Source of the DNA: Xenophilus sp. E41
GTDB lineage: Bacteria > Pseudomonadota > Gammaproteobacteria > Burkholderiales > Burkholderiaceae_C
Assembly: GCF_003671765.1 (NCBI RefSeq)
Contig: NZ_QPIB01000012.1
Span: 114,758 to 178,757 of the forward strand
Length of the DNA stretch: 64,000 nt
Reading direction: 5' to 3'
Shown: positions 35,093 through 45,481 of the stretch, one piece after another
Position numbering within the stretch: position 1 is the first letter of the stretch
Layout of the letters: each line of letters opens with the position of its first letter
The notes under the pieces: generated by a model
What the model was told of the DNA's origin: nothing
What the model saw: the letters and a program-made list of their open reading frames with translations, nothing else
The model's database searches: none
Program-made: the position numbers and the translations under genes

Positions 35093-36029
35093 ACAGCCGC
35101 TCCAGCGCATCGACGAACATCGCCCGCACGTCGAAGCCGGTCTGGTCGGTGATCTCCTGGAAGCAGGTCGGGCTGGTGACGTTGATCTCGGTGAGGCAGC
35201 CGCCGATCACGTCCAGGCCGATCAGCAGCAGCCCACGCGGCGCCAGCACGGGGCCGATGGCACGCGCGATGGTCCAGTCCTCCTCGGTCAGCGGCTGGGC
35301 CACGCCCTTGCCGCCGGCCGCGAGGTTGCCGCGCACCTCGGTGCCCTGCGGGATGCGTGCCAGGCTGAAAGGCACCGGTTCGCCGCCGATGACCAGCACG
35401 CGCTTGTCGCCCTTGACGATGTCGGGCACGAAGCGCTGCACCATGATGGTCTCGGCGCCGTTCTTGTTGAGCGTCTCGGTGATGGAGCCGAGGTTCAGGC
35501 CGTCCTCGCGCACGCGGAAGATGCCCATGCCACCCATGCCGTCCAGCGGCTTGAGGATGATGTCGCCGTGCTCGGCGTGGAAGTCCTTCACCGCCTCGGC
35601 GCTGCGCGTGACCAGCGTGGGCGTGGTGAACTGCGGGAACTCCATGATCGCCAGCTTCTCGGGGTGGTCGCGCAGCGAACGCGGCTTGTTGACCACCTGC
35701 GCGCCCTCGCGCTCGGCCTGCTCCAGCAGGTGTGTGGCGTAGATGTACTCGGCGTCGAAGGGCGGGTCCTTGCGCATGAGCACCGCGTCGAAGTCCTTCA
35801 GCGCTTTCGTCTCGATGCGGTCCTCGGTGAACCAGGCGTGCTTGTCGCCGGTAAGCGTGATCTGGCGCACGGTGGCCTTGACCACGTCGCCCGACTTCCA
35901 CTGCAGGTCCTGCGGCAGGCAGGCGGCGATACGGTGGCCGCGACGCTGGGCCTCGCGCATCATCGAGAAGGTGGTGTCCTTGTAGATCTTGAAGTGCTCG
36001 AGCGGGTCGGCGACGAAGAGGAGGTTCAT
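35073..36029 (-). CDS. gshB: Glutathione synthetase
   Basis: Adds glycine to gamma-glutamylcysteine. The 318-aa ATP-grasp enzyme shows LMRKDPPFDAEYIYATHLLE (GSH-S N-terminal domain), ILKPLDGMGGMGIF (glycine-rich ATP loop) and GLDVIGGCLTEINVTSPTC (Mg-binding C-terminal domain). The start overlaps the benE stop (ATGA), so it is translated from the same message as the transporter. gshA lies about 5.5 kb away on the same strand. Confidence 0.97.
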   Translation of the reverse strand: MNLLFVADPLEHFKIYKDTTFSMMREAQRRGHRIAACLPQDLQWKSGDVVKATVRQITLTGDKHAWFTEDRIETKALKDFDAVLMRKDPPFDAEYIYATHLLEQAEREGAQVVNKPRSLRDHPEKLAIMEFPQFTTPTLVTRSAEAVKDFHAEHGDIILKPLDGMGGMGIFRVREDGLNLGSITETLNKNGAETIMVQRFVPDIVKGDKRVLVIGGEPVPFSLARIPQGTEVRGNLAAGGKGVAQPLTEEDWTIARAIGPVLAPRGLLLIGLDVIGGCLTEINVTSPTCFQEITDQTGFDVRAMFVDALERLLSQEGR

Positions 36030-37273
36030 TTCGCGGCAGCCTTGGAGGCTTCGGTTTTCTTGTCGAGCGCCATCTTGCACGCAGGCGCGATGTCCTTGCC
36101 GGCGGCGGCCTTTCGGCCGATCTGCTGGACGGCCAGGGCGATGGCGCCGGCCACCACGCCCCAGAAGGCCGAGCCGATGCCGGCGATGGTCACGCCCGAG
36201 AGCGTCACCAGGAAGGTGATGAGCGCCGCCTCGCGGTGCGACTCGTCGCGCACGGCCGCCGCCAGCCCGTTGCCGATGGTGCCCAGCAGCGCCAGACCCG
36301 CGATCGCGGCCACCAGCTCCTTCGGGAAGGCCGTGAGCAGCCCGGTGACGGCCGCGCCGAAGAGGCCGATGACAACGTAGATCGCCCCGCAGCTCACGGC
36401 CGCCGTGTAGCGCCGGGCCGGGTCCTCGTGCGCCTCGCGGCCCATGACGATGGCCGCGGTGATGGCGCTGAGATTGAGCGCGAAGGCGCCGAAGGGCGCC
36501 AGCACCAGCGTGGCCAGGCCGCTGAGCGTGATGAGCTTGCTGACCGGCAGCTCGTAGCCCGAGGCGCGGATGGCCGCGACGCCGGGCAGGTTCTGCGAGG
36601 CCATGGTGACGATGAAGAGCGGCAGCGCCACGCTGAAGGCCGCCTGCCAGTTGAACACCGGCGTGGTGAACACCGGCCAGGTGAGGTCGGCGTGCACCGC
36701 GCCCCACGCGAGCTGGCCCTGCCAGGCCGCGTGGACGACGGCGACCAGGAGCGTCAGCGGCACCGCGTAGCGCGGCAGCAGGCGCCGGGCCACGAGGTAG
36801 GTGGCCAGCATGAGCAGCACCAGCGGCAGCGCCGTCTGCGCGGCGGTGAAGGCGGCCAGGCCGAAGCGCGCCAGCACGCCCGCCAGCAGCGCCGAGGCGA
36901 TGGCCATCGGGATGCGGTTCATCACCCGCTCGAACCAGCCGGTGGCGCCGGCCAGCGTGATGAGCAGCGCGCACACGATGAAGGCGCCGACCGCCTCGCC
37001 CAGGCTGTGGCCCGCGCCTGCCGTGGCCAGCACCGCTGCGCCGGGCGTGCTCCAGGCGATCATCACCGGCTTGCGCAGCCAGAGAGACGGCACCAGCGTG
37101 GTCAGCCCCATGCCCAGGCCCAGCGCCCACATCCACGAGGCGGTCACCTCCGGCGTGGCACCGAAGGCCTGGGCCGCCTGGAACACGATGGCCACCGAAC
37201 TGGTGAAGCCCACCAGCACGGCGACGAAGCCCGCGGTGAAGGCCGACAGGCTCAGGTCCTTGAAGAAACGCAT
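36026..37273 (-). CDS. benE: BenE-family (benzoate/H+ symporter-like) membrane transporter
   Basis: A 415-aa protein with about 11-12 hydrophobic helices. FTAGFVAVLVGFTSSVAIVF near the N-terminus and ASQNLPGVAAIRASGYELPV in the middle are strongly characteristic of the BenE family. A Lys-rich tail (DKKTEASKAAAK) ends the protein. No benzoate-degradation genes are near, so the substrate assignment is only by family. Cotranscribed with gshB. Confidence 0.88.
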   Translation of the reverse strand: MRFFKDLSLSAFTAGFVAVLVGFTSSVAIVFQAAQAFGATPEVTASWMWALGLGMGLTTLVPSLWLRKPVMIAWSTPGAAVLATAGAGHSLGEAVGAFIVCALLITLAGATGWFERVMNRIPMAIASALLAGVLARFGLAAFTAAQTALPLVLLMLATYLVARRLLPRYAVPLTLLVAVVHAAWQGQLAWGAVHADLTWPVFTTPVFNWQAAFSVALPLFIVTMASQNLPGVAAIRASGYELPVSKLITLSGLATLVLAPFGAFALNLSAITAAIVMGREAHEDPARRYTAAVSCGAIYVVIGLFGAAVTGLLTAFPKELVAAIAGLALLGTIGNGLAAAVRDESHREAALITFLVTLSGVTIAGIGSAFWGVVAGAIALAVQQIGRKAAAGKDIAPACKMALDKKTEASKAAAK

Positions 37274-37377
37274 CACGGGATTGTGCCGGGGGCCCGGGGC
37301 GCGCCTCGCAGCGGCACGCCGCTTGCGTGACACTTGGCCGCCTGCCCGCCCTGCGGCGCGGCTTCCCAGGAGACCCC

Positions 37378-37788
37378 ATGCCCCCCACCGACCTCGCGCC
37401 CGGACCGCTCGTCGACGAGTACCTGCGCCGCCACATGATCCCCGACCCCGAGAGCGCCGCCGAACTGGTGGCGCCCGACATGCAGATCCGTTTCACCGGC
37501 AACCGGCCCATGAAGCACCCGGCCGAGGCCACGGCCTTCAATGCCGGCCGCTATGCGTGGGTGAAGAAGAGGATCGACGCCACGGAGGTGGTGGCAGGCG
37601 GCACCGACGAATGCACCATCGTCTACAGCCGCGGCACGCTGTACGGCGCCTGGCCCGACGGCACGCCCTTCGAGGGCAACCGCTACGTGGACCGCTACGT
37701 GGTGCGGCACGGCCGCATCGCCGAGATGGACGTGTGGAACGACAGCGCGGAGTGGCTGCTGGTGCGCGCGGGACTGGTGAAGCCATGA
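37378..37788 (+). CDS. NTF2-like (SnoaL-type) protein
   Basis: A 136-aa small cone-shaped NTF2-like domain (LVDEYLRRHMIPDPESAAEL, FEGNRYVDRYVVRHGRIAEM, with terminal WNDSAEWLL). Such proteins act as isomerases, hydratases or accessory subunits. It overlaps the deacetylase gene by ATGA (37785-37788), so the two are a coupled pair. Function not assignable further. Confidence 0.75.
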   Translation: MPPTDLAPGPLVDEYLRRHMIPDPESAAELVAPDMQIRFTGNRPMKHPAEATAFNAGRYAWVKKRIDATEVVAGGTDECTIVYSRGTLYGAWPDGTPFEGNRYVDRYVVRHGRIAEMDVWNDSAEWLLVRAGLVKP

Positions 37789-38717
37789 CGATGCGCAGCG
37801 CGCGCTGGCCCGAGCGGCTGCCGCACCACGAGCGCTTCGACTACGCGCCGATCACGCAGCGGCCCGACTACGCCTGGCCCAACGGCGCGCGGCTGGCGGT
37901 GTACCTGGGTTTCAACCTGGAGCATTTCGCCTTCGGCGACGGACTGGGCGCGCGCATCGGCCCGGCGTCGCCCGAGCCCGACGTGCTGAACCACGGCTGG
38001 CGCGAGTACGGCAACCGCGTGGGCGCCTGGCGCTGCCTCGAACTCTTCGACCAGCTGGGCCTGCCGACCGGTGCGCTGCTCAACACCGCGTTGTACGACC
38101 ATTGCCCCGAGCTGCTGTCGGCGGTGCAGGCGCGCGGCGACGAGCTGATCGGCCATGGCCACAGCAATGCAGAGCGGCAGGGCGACTACGACGAGGCCGG
38201 CGAGCGTGCGCTGCTCGAGCGCTGCAGGGCACGCATCGAGCGCGAGAGCGGCACCGCGCCCGCGGGCTGGCTGTCGCCGTGGATTTCCGAATCGCGGCTC
38301 ACGCCCGACCTGCTGGCCGAGACGGGTTACCGCTACACGCTGAACTGGTGCCACGACGACCAGCCGACGCGCATGCGGGTGCGTGGCGGCGGCCTGCTCT
38401 GGGCCGTGCCCTATCCGCAGGAGCTCAACGACATCCCGATGATCGTGGCGCGGCAGATGGACGCGAAGGACTTCGCCACGATGGTGATCGACAACTTCGA
38501 CGAGATGCGCGAGCAATCGCGCCAGCAGCCGCTGGTGATGGGTGTCGCGCTGCACCCGTACATCGTGGGCCAGCCCTACCGGCTGCGGCATCTGCGGCGT
38601 GCGCTGCAGCACCTGGCGCAGGCCCGCGACGCCGGGGAGATCTGGTTCACCACACCGGGCGCCATCTGTGGACACATGGAGGCGTTGGCGGCGGAGCGGG
38701 CATCGGAATTCGGCTGA
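37785..38717 (+). CDS. Polysaccharide deacetylase/PuuE-like hydrolase
   Basis: A 310-aa NodB-fold protein. YAPITQRPDYAWPNGARLAV and YLGFNLEHFAFGDG at the N-terminus, ELIGHGHSNAERQ (metal-binding His-x-His-type motif) and GWLSPWISES (motif 3-like) resemble the PuuE/allantoinase-like and cytosolic deacetylase branch rather than secreted chitin deacetylases, and there is no signal peptide. It probably acts on an amide of a small molecule. Coupled to the upstream NTF2-like gene. Confidence 0.82.
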   Translation: MTMRSARWPERLPHHERFDYAPITQRPDYAWPNGARLAVYLGFNLEHFAFGDGLGARIGPASPEPDVLNHGWREYGNRVGAWRCLELFDQLGLPTGALLNTALYDHCPELLSAVQARGDELIGHGHSNAERQGDYDEAGERALLERCRARIERESGTAPAGWLSPWISESRLTPDLLAETGYRYTLNWCHDDQPTRMRVRGGGLLWAVPYPQELNDIPMIVARQMDAKDFATMVIDNFDEMREQSRQQPLVMGVALHPYIVGQPYRLRHLRRALQHLAQARDAGEIWFTTPGAICGHMEALAAERASEFG

Positions 38718-39478
38718 CTTCAGGTGAAGTGCAATCGGGCTGCGGCGCTTGCTGCGCTTACGTGACGGCCGAAATCGTCACGTTCGTTACTTTCTTGCTG
38801 TTGGCTTTTTGGGCCTGCTCCGTCGTTGCTGTGGATCGGCCGGCACGACGGCCGGGGGCGCTGGCGGCGCCGCGGGCCTGCGTTCTCCGGCTCAGGCTCG
38901 CGCTGACCGGCTTGCTGTGGATGCTGTGTGCTCGCTGTCCATCGACGTGCTTGAGGGACTGCACGGCGCCGCGAATGGCGCCTGCGCCCGCAGGCCCGCG
39001 ACCACCGCCCTGAGGCGCTGTGCTGCACTGCGCTTTTTCCGTCCGTTCTTGATGGCCCATCCCCGTTCGCGCTGAGCCTGTCGAAGCGCTGTGCAGGGTT
39101 TCGACAAGCTCAACCCGAACGGATGGGGAAGACCGAGGGAGGGGGAGGAAGGCAGGGGTCGGAGGAAGGGTGAGGGCAGCGGCAGAAAGGAGCTGCCTCA
39201 ACCAGACGCGCCCGTCCCATGCCGGCCGATCGCCCGCCCGGTCCAGGCCGGTGGTGCCGGTGTGCGGGCGCAGGCGCCATTCGCGGCGCCGTGCAGTGCC
39301 CCAAGCACGTCGATTCCAGGCGAGCACCTCCGTCGTGCCGCACGACGGTCAGCGCGAGCCTGAGCCGGAGAACGCACACCGGCGCCGCCGGCCGGGTTCA
39401 GGCCCACAGCGCCCGATCGCAGCAGACGACCGCAGCAGACGCACGCGGCAGACGCACGCAGCAGACCAAGGCAAGCCG
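38718..39478. repeat. Non-coding region made of nested inverted repeats
   Basis: No gene is supported here. Two ~130-bp arms (about 38866-38996 and 39258-39386) are inverted copies of each other: both contain CGTTCTCCGGCTCAGGCTCG, CGACGTGCTT and CTGCACGGCGCCGCGAATGG. A smaller palindrome lies between them. The deacetylase side has ACTTCA/TGAAGT and CGTGACG/CGTCACG hairpins; the kup side ends with short GCAGCAGACG-type repetitions (39420-39475). Confidence 0.75.
39055..39128. repeat. Palindrome of the TTCGACA...GCTCA...CGAACGG type
   Basis: CCCATCCCCGTTCG...TGAGCCTGTCGAA (left arm) pairs with TTCGACAAGCTCA...CGAACGGATGGGG (right arm) around a 13-bp loop. This motif, ending TTCGACAAGCTCA, is a repeat I recognise from many proteobacterial intergenic regions. 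Confidence 0.75.
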
Positions 39479-41395
39479 CTAGATCTCGACCTTCGACCCC
39501 AGCTCCACCACCGCATTCGTCGGCAACCCCAGGAAGTTCGCCGCCCCGCTCGCGTTGTGGTGCATCTGCGCGAAGAGCTTCTCGCGCCACGGGGCCATGC
39601 CGCTTCCCAGCGTCGGCGTGACGACGTCGCGCGAGAGGAAATAACTCGTCGTCATCGGCTCCAGCTGGCAGCCGCGCAGCTTGGCATGCTCCAGCGCGCG
39701 CGGCAGGTCGATGTCGTTCTTGAAGCCGTAGTGCACGATGATCTGCCAGCAGTGGTGGCCCAGCGGCTCCATCTCGATGCGCTTGTTCATCGGGATCCAC
39801 GGCACCTCGTGGCTGCGCACCGTCACGAACAGGTTCTGCTCGTGCAGCACCTTGTTGTGCTTGAGGTTGTGCAGCAGCGCGTTGGGCACCACGCCCGGCT
39901 CGGCCGTGAGGAACACCGCCGTGCCCTCCACCCGCACCGGCGGGCTCACGAACACCGAATCGAGGAAATCGCGCAGGTCGATCGCCTCGGCGCGCTGTAC
40001 CTCGCCCATCAGGCGGCGGCCCTCCTTCCAGGTCAGCATCATCATGAAGATGGCGCCGCCGATCAGCAGCGGGAACCAGCCGCCCTCGGGCAGCTTGAGC
40101 AGGTTCGACGCAAAGAAGGCGAAGTCGACGATGAAGAACAGCGAGGTCGACGCGATGCACACCGCCAGCGGCAGCTTCCACGCGTAGCGGATCACGAAGA
40201 AGGTCAGCACCGTGGTGATCAGCATGTCCGTCGTCACCGCGATCCCATAGGCGGCCGCCAGGCTGCTGGAGTTGCGGAACATCACCACCGCCAGCACGAT
40301 CGCCACGAACAGGCCCCAGTTCACGAACGGGATGTAGATCTGCCCGGCCGTCTTCACGCTCGTGTGCTCGATGTTCAGGCGCGGCAGGTAGCCCAGCTGG
40401 ATCACCTGGCGCGTCACGCTGAAAGCGCCGGTGATCAGCGCCTGCGACGCGATCACCGTGGCGGCCGTCGCCAGCAGCACCAGCGGGATCAGCGCCCACT
40501 CGGGTGCCATCATGAAGAAGGGGTTCTTCACCGCCGCCGGGTTCTCCAGCAGCAGCGCGCCCTGGCCGAAGTAGTTGAGGATCAGCGCCGGCATCACGAC
40601 CGAGAACCACGCGATGCGGATCGGCCCCTTGCCGAAGTGGCCCATGTCGGCATACAGCGCCTCGGCACCGGTCACGCACAGCACCGTCGCGCCCAGGATG
40701 ATGAAGCTGGTGCCCGGGTTGTCCCAGATGAACTTGAGCGCGTAGTGCGGGCTGATGGCCTTGAGGATCTCGGGGTGCGTGAGCACCTGGTGCACGCCCA
40801 GCACCGCGATGGCGAGGAACCACGCCAGCGTGATCGGCCCGAAGAAGCGGCCGATGCCCGCGGTGCCGCGCTTCTGCACGGCGAACAGCCCGAACAGCAC
40901 CACCAGCGTGATCGGGATGACGTAGTGGCGGAACTGCGGCGACACCACCTCCAGGCCCTCGACCGCCGACAGCACCGAGATGGCCGGCGTGATCACGCCG
41001 TCGCCGTAGAAAAGCGAGGTGCCGAAGATGCCCACCACCAGCAGCACGTTGCGCAGCCGCGGCCGGTCGTGCACCGCGCGCGAGGCCAGTGCCAGCATGG
41101 CCACCAGGCCGCCCTCGCCCTCGTTGTCGGCCCGCAACACGAGCACCACGTACTTGATGGACACGATCACCGTCAGCGTCCACACGAACATCGACAGGAT
41201 GCCGTAGACGTTCTCGATCGTGAAAGGGACGTGGCCGTGGCCGAAGACTTCCTTGACGGCATACAGCACGCTGGTGCCGATGTCGCCGTAGACGACGCCG
41301 ATGGCACCGAGGATCAGTGCCGGCAGGGGCGATTTGGGGGCAGACACGAGGTCGGGGAACAGGCGAAGCCGCGTGCCGCTGGCACGCCCGGTCAC
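39479..41395 (-). CDS. kup: Low-affinity potassium uptake protein Kup
   Basis: A 638-aa K+ symporter. The hallmark [20 protein letters not shown] is at the N-terminus (usual GDIGTSPLY with Pro replaced by Val here), followed by about 12 hydrophobic helices up to residue 440 and a hydrophilic C-terminal domain ([20 protein letters not shown]). Start GTG at 41393-41395 is used; a GTG 16 codons later (41345-41347) is a good alternative because family homology starts there. It lies 128 bp downstream of gshA. Confidence 0.93.
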   Translation of the reverse strand: MTGRASGTRLRLFPDLVSAPKSPLPALILGAIGVVYGDIGTSVLYAVKEVFGHGHVPFTIENVYGILSMFVWTLTVIVSIKYVVLVLRADNEGEGGLVAMLALASRAVHDRPRLRNVLLVVGIFGTSLFYGDGVITPAISVLSAVEGLEVVSPQFRHYVIPITLVVLFGLFAVQKRGTAGIGRFFGPITLAWFLAIAVLGVHQVLTHPEILKAISPHYALKFIWDNPGTSFIILGATVLCVTGAEALYADMGHFGKGPIRIAWFSVVMPALILNYFGQGALLLENPAAVKNPFFMMAPEWALIPLVLLATAATVIASQALITGAFSVTRQVIQLGYLPRLNIEHTSVKTAGQIYIPFVNWGLFVAIVLAVVMFRNSSSLAAAYGIAVTTDMLITTVLTFFVIRYAWKLPLAVCIASTSLFFIVDFAFFASNLLKLPEGGWFPLLIGGAIFMMMLTWKEGRRLMGEVQRAEAIDLRDFLDSVFVSPPVRVEGTAVFLTAEPGVVPNALLHNLKHNKVLHEQNLFVTVRSHEVPWIPMNKRIEMEPLGHHCWQIIVHYGFKNDIDLPRALEHAKLRGCQLEPMTTSYFLSRDVVTPTLGSGMAPWREKLFAQMHHNASGAANFLGLPTNAVVELGSKVEI

Positions 41396-41523
41396 GGGGG
41401 CCGCGCTGGCCGCCGTTCACCCTCCGCCCTGGGAATTCCGTTGCTGTGGGGGTCGCTATTGTGCGCTCGCAGCATGGCGCCGCAAGGCTTGACGCCCGCC
41501 GGCAGCCGCGCTACCAGCGCTGC

Positions 41524-42837
41524 TTATTCGTAGACCTCGGCCTCGGGATTCGTGGCTTCCAGCTCGTACGAGGCGGCCACCATGGCGAGCCGGCCGATCA
41601 CGCCGTACATGTAGAAGCGGTTGGGCGCGCTGGCGCCCAGTTTGGCACCCGGCTGCGGCAGCTGCGCGCTCTCCGAGAAGGCCAGGGGCACGAAGCTCGC
41701 GCCGGGCATGGCGAGGTTCTCGTCGGTCCCGCGGTCGGGGTGCACGCGGTAGAAGCCGCCCACCACGTAGCGGTCCATCATGTAGACCACCGGCTCGGCC
41801 ACGCCGTCGTGCACGCGCTCGTGCGTCAGCACGCCTTCCTGCACCACCACGTCGGTGCTGCCCACGGCCAGGCCCTCGGCCATGGGCGCCTTGTCGGCGC
41901 CCTTCTTCTGGCGCGTGCGGGCGACCAGCGGCTCGATCTCCTTGGCGTCGCGCACGGTGGTGATCGACAGGCCCGAGGCGCCGTTGTCCGCCTTGACGAT
42001 GACGAAGGGCTTCTCGTTGATGCCGTATTCCTTATACTTGCGACGCACCTTGGCCAGCACCGCATCGACCTGGGCCGTGAGCGCGTCGGTGTTCTCGGCA
42101 CGCGCGAAGTCCACGTCGTCGACCTTGCCCCAGATCGGCTGGATCAGCCACGGATCGATGCCCAGCAGCTTGCCGAAGCGCTTGGACACCTCTTCGTAGC
42201 TGTGGAAGTGGTTGCTCTTGCGCCGCACCGACCAGCCCGCGTGCAGCGGCGGCAGCAGGTACTGCTCGTGCAGGTCTTCCAGGATGCCGGGCGTGCCGGC
42301 GGCAAGGTCGTTGTTGAGCAGGATGGTGCAGGGGTCGAAATTCTTCAGGCCGAGGCGCCGCTTGCTGCGCACCACCGGCTCCAGGCACACGGTGTCGCCG
42401 TTGGGCAGCTCGACCTTCTTCGGCGACTTGATCGCCGGATCGATGGAGCCGATCTTCACGTTCAACCCCGCCATCTGGAAGATGCGCGTGAGTTGGGCGA
42501 CGTTCGCGAGATAAAAGGTGCTCTTGGACTGGTTTTCCGGAATGATGAGCAGGTTGCGCGCTTCCGGGCAGATCTTCTCGACCGCGGCCTGTGCGGCCTG
42601 CACCGCCAGCGGCAGCATCTCGGGCGTCAGGAAATTCCAGCCGCGCGGGAAGAAGTTGGTGTCCACCGGCGCCAGCTTGAAGCCGGCATTGCGAACGTCC
42701 ACCGAGGTGTAGAAGGGCGGCGTGTGCTCCATCCATTCGAGGCGGAACCAGCGCTCGATGGCCGGCATGCCGTCGAGCACGCGCTGCTCGAGTTCGTTGA
42801 TCGGGCCGGTCAGGGCGGTGACGAGATGGGGGACCAT
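41524..42837 (-). CDS. gshA: Glutamate-cysteine ligase, ATP-grasp proteobacterial type
   Basis: Makes gamma-glutamylcysteine, the first step of glutathione synthesis. The 437-aa protein belongs to the betaproteobacterial family unrelated in length to E. coli GshA (518 aa). Diagnostic segments are YTSVDVRNAGFKLAPVDTNF, FPRGWNFL, RRKSNHFHSYEEVSKRFGKL and FVIVKADNGASGLSI. The ATG at 42835-42837 fits the family start MVPHL. gshB is on the same strand but separated by kup and five other genes. Confidence 0.9.
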   Translation of the reverse strand: MVPHLVTALTGPINELEQRVLDGMPAIERWFRLEWMEHTPPFYTSVDVRNAGFKLAPVDTNFFPRGWNFLTPEMLPLAVQAAQAAVEKICPEARNLLIIPENQSKSTFYLANVAQLTRIFQMAGLNVKIGSIDPAIKSPKKVELPNGDTVCLEPVVRSKRRLGLKNFDPCTILLNNDLAAGTPGILEDLHEQYLLPPLHAGWSVRRKSNHFHSYEEVSKRFGKLLGIDPWLIQPIWGKVDDVDFARAENTDALTAQVDAVLAKVRRKYKEYGINEKPFVIVKADNGASGLSITTVRDAKEIEPLVARTRQKKGADKAPMAEGLAVGSTDVVVQEGVLTHERVHDGVAEPVVYMMDRYVVGGFYRVHPDRGTDENLAMPGASFVPLAFSESAQLPQPGAKLGASAPNRFYMYGVIGRLAMVAASYELEATNPEAEVYE

Positions 42838-42984
42838 GCGACGGCCTTGTGGTGTGGGAGGCGGAGCGGGGCGGGAAAGCCGGAGAGGAATTGTAGGATT
42901 TGGGGATGGCGCGCCCGATGACAAGGCGCGATGCACGCGCCTCGGCCGCCCTGCGCTCGCAGGGCGTTCACTGCAGGGGCGCGC

Positions 42985-44259
42985 TCACTGGCGGATTTCG
43001 CCCTGCCCCAGCACCACGTACTTGAGCGAGGTCAGCCCCTCGATGCCGACGGGCCCGCGCGCGTGGAACTTGTCGGTGCTGATGCCGATTTCGGCGCCCA
43101 GCCCGAACTCGAAGCCGTCGGCGAAGCGCGTACTGGCATTGACCATCACGCTGGCCGAGTCGACTTCGCGCAGGAAGCGCTGCGCGTTGACGTGGTCGCG
43201 CGTCAGGATGGCGTCGGTGTGGTGGCTCGAATAGCGGTTGATGTGGGCGATCGCCTCGTCCACGCCCTCGACCACCTTGATGCTGATGACCGCGGCCAGG
43301 TACTCCTCGTACCAGTCCTGCTCGGTGGCCGCGACGACGCCCGCCACGCGGGCCAGCAGCGCCGCGGCCTCGGGATCGCAGCGCATCTCGACGCCCTTGG
43401 CCGCGAACACCGCGCCGATGCGCGGCAGGAACTGCGGCGCGATCGCGCGCGCCACCAGCAGGCCCTCGGCGGCGTTGCAGGGGCTGTACTTCTGCGTCTT
43501 GGCGTTGTCGACCACGGTGACGGCCATGTCCAGCTCGGCGGTGGCGTCGACGAAGACGTGGCAGTTGCCGTCCAGGTGCTTGATGACCGGCACCTTGGCG
43601 CCGCGGCTGATGCGCTCGATCAGGCCCTTGCCGCCGCGCGGGATGATGACGTCGACGAACTCGGGCATGGCGATGAGCTGGCCCACCGCCTCGCGGTCGG
43701 TGGTCTGCACGAGCTGCACCGCGTCCTCGGGCAGGCCGGCCTCGGCCAGCGAGGCGCGCACCAGCGCGGCCAGCGCCTTGTTCGACTCGATGGCCTCCGA
43801 ACCGCCGCGCAGGATGGCGGCGTTGCCGCTCTTGATCGCCAGGCTCGCGGCCTCGATCGTCACGTTAGGCCGGCTCTCGTAGATCATGCCGAAGACGCCG
43901 ATGGGCACCCGCATCTGGCCCACCCGGATTCCGCTGGGCTGCTGCTTCATGCCGATGATCTCGCCGATGACGTCGGGCATGGCGGCCAGCTGTTCGCAGC
44001 CTTCGGCCACCGTCTCGATGACCTTGGGCGTGAGCTTGAGCCGATCCACCATCGGCGCCGACAGCCCGGCGGCCGTGGCGCGGGCCAGGTCCTGGGCGTT
44101 GGCCTCGGCCAGCGGCGCCCCGGCGTCGCGCAGGCGCCGGGCCAGCGCCTTGAGCGCTCTCATTTTGGTAGCTGCATCCGCCCGTGCCATCTGGGCTGCG
44201 GCCGTTTTGGCCTGCAGACCCAGGGCGTGCATGTGTTCGGCGACGTTGAAGGCGTTCAT
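42985..44259 (-). CDS. proA: Gamma-glutamyl phosphate reductase
   Basis: Second step of proline synthesis (glutamyl-5-phosphate to the semialdehyde, NADPH). The 424-aa aldehyde-dehydrogenase-fold enzyme shows ANAQDLARA near the N-terminus, [39 protein letters not shown] and [13 protein letters not shown] with the catalytic Cys. Two ATGs three codons apart are possible; 44259 has the better-spaced GGGA ribosome site. It follows holA across repeat element B. Confidence 0.96.
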   Translation of the reverse strand: MNAFNVAEHMHALGLQAKTAAAQMARADAATKMRALKALARRLRDAGAPLAEANAQDLARATAAGLSAPMVDRLKLTPKVIETVAEGCEQLAAMPDVIGEIIGMKQQPSGIRVGQMRVPIGVFGMIYESRPNVTIEAASLAIKSGNAAILRGGSEAIESNKALAALVRASLAEAGLPEDAVQLVQTTDREAVGQLIAMPEFVDVIIPRGGKGLIERISRGAKVPVIKHLDGNCHVFVDATAELDMAVTVVDNAKTQKYSPCNAAEGLLVARAIAPQFLPRIGAVFAAKGVEMRCDPEAAALLARVAGVVAATEQDWYEEYLAAVISIKVVEGVDEAIAHINRYSSHHTDAILTRDHVNAQRFLREVDSASVMVNASTRFADGFEFGLGAEIGISTDKFHARGPVGIEGLTSLKYVVLGQGEIRQ

Positions 44260-44290
44260 GGTGGGCATTTTCCCATGGGGAGCGAAATCG

Positions 44291-44410
44291 GGCAGCCGTA
44301 CGCGAAGGGCGCGAAAGTCACGCGCAAGGCGCCAAGAGAAAGACGGATCCTTAAGATTTCTTCTTTGCGACCTTCGCGAAATCTTCGCGTCCTTCGCGTA
44401 CGGATGTCCG
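44291..44410. repeat. Large inverted-repeat element, copy B
   Basis: GGCAGCCGTACGCGAAGGGC at the left pairs with CCTTCGCGTACGGATGTCC at the right; inner arms carry GCGCGAAAG and ATCTTCGCG. Same family as 12793-12909 and 62767-62992. It lies between proA and holA. Confidence 0.8.
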
Positions 44411-44416
44411 CATTCC

Positions 44417-45469
44417 TCAGCGCACCGCGCAGGCCCGGCACAGCATCAGCGCCAGCCGCTGCAGCGACTGCCAGCCGCTGGCGGGCCAGTCGGGCTGCTT
44501 CAGGCCCTTGACGATGCCGTCGACGGTGTGGGCGGCGCGCAACAGGCGGGTCAGCAGGCGGGCATCGAGGCGCGGCAGCACGCGCTCGAAGGCGCGCTCG
44601 CGCGGGCCCCAGATGCGGTTTTCGCGCAGCGCCATCGGCAGCGGGCGGCCGGCGTCCATCGCGTCCTTCACGCGCTTCAAGGCGCGGATGTCCTCGGCCA
44701 GCGTGTAGTGCACCAGCACCTCGGCCTCGCCCTCGGCCTGCAGGCCCTCGAGCATGCGCGCCACGCGCGGCGCGTTGCCGGCCAGCACGGCTTCGGAGAG
44801 CTTGAAGACGTCGTAGCGCGCCACGTTGTTGACGGCCGCCTCGACCTGCTCCCAGCCGAGTTCGCCGGGCGGGTGCAGCAGCGCGAGCTTCTGGATCTCC
44901 TGGTGCGCGGCGAGCAGGTTGCCCTCGACGCGGTCGGCGAAGAACTGCAGCGTGCGCTGCCCCTCCTCGCCGGCCTTCACGCGCTGGCCCTGCTGCGCCA
45001 GGCGCTGCGCGATCCACTGCGGCAGGGCGGCGCGCTCGACGGGGTCGACCTGGATGGTGACGCCATGCCCCTCGAGCGCGGCGAACCAGGCGCCGCTCTT
45101 GGTCATCTTGTCCAGCCGCGGCAGGAAGACCAGCGTGAGCGTGCTGTCGTTGCCATCGGCCGACTCGGCGATCTGCTGCAGCGCGACGCTGCCGTCCTTG
45201 CCGGGCTTGCCCGAGGGGATGCGGATCTCGACGATCTGCCGGTCGGCGAAGAGGCTCAGCGAACCGCCGGCCGCGAGCACCGCGCTCCAGTCGAAATGGG
45301 CGCCGGCCACGGTGTGGCTGCTGCGCTCGGTGTAGCCGGCCGCGCGTGCCGCGGCGCGGATGGCGTCGGCGGCCTCCTGCGCCAGCAGCGGCTCGTCGCC
45401 GTGCACGGTGTAGAGCGAGCGCAGGCCCTTGCCCAGGTGGGCACCGAGCTGCGCGGCGGCCAGTTGCAT
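44417..45469 (-). CDS. holA: DNA polymerase III subunit delta
   Basis: Clamp-loader subunit of 350 aa. [20 protein letters not shown] at the N-terminus and [21 protein letters not shown] in the middle are standard HolA motifs; the AAA+-like domain lacks a Walker A, as in the family. It starts 12 nt after lptE and belongs to the leuS-lptE-holA run. Confidence 0.95.
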   Translation of the reverse strand: MQLAAAQLGAHLGKGLRSLYTVHGDEPLLAQEAADAIRAAARAAGYTERSSHTVAGAHFDWSAVLAAGGSLSLFADRQIVEIRIPSGKPGKDGSVALQQIAESADGNDSTLTLVFLPRLDKMTKSGAWFAALEGHGVTIQVDPVERAALPQWIAQRLAQQGQRVKAGEEGQRTLQFFADRVEGNLLAAHQEIQKLALLHPPGELGWEQVEAAVNNVARYDVFKLSEAVLAGNAPRVARMLEGLQAEGEAEVLVHYTLAEDIRALKRVKDAMDAGRPLPMALRENRIWGPRERAFERVLPRLDARLLTRLLRAAHTVDGIVKGLKQPDWPASGWQSLQRLALMLCRACAVR

Positions 45470-45481
45470 GCGCGGAGGGAC

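Noticed and set aside
39410-39475. Short GCAGCAGACG-type repetitions near kup as a possible CRISPR-like array
   Set aside because: Units are only 10-15 bp, irregular, and there are no spacers of constant length; simple-sequence repetition is enough.
44155-44222. Repeat-like sequence in the 5' part of proA (CATTTTGGTAGCTGCATCC ... GGCCGTTTTGGCCTG)
   Set aside because: It resembles the ~60-bp family, but the encoded N-terminus aligns without length change to ProA from E. coli, so coding constraint rather than insertion explains it; resemblance is only partial.
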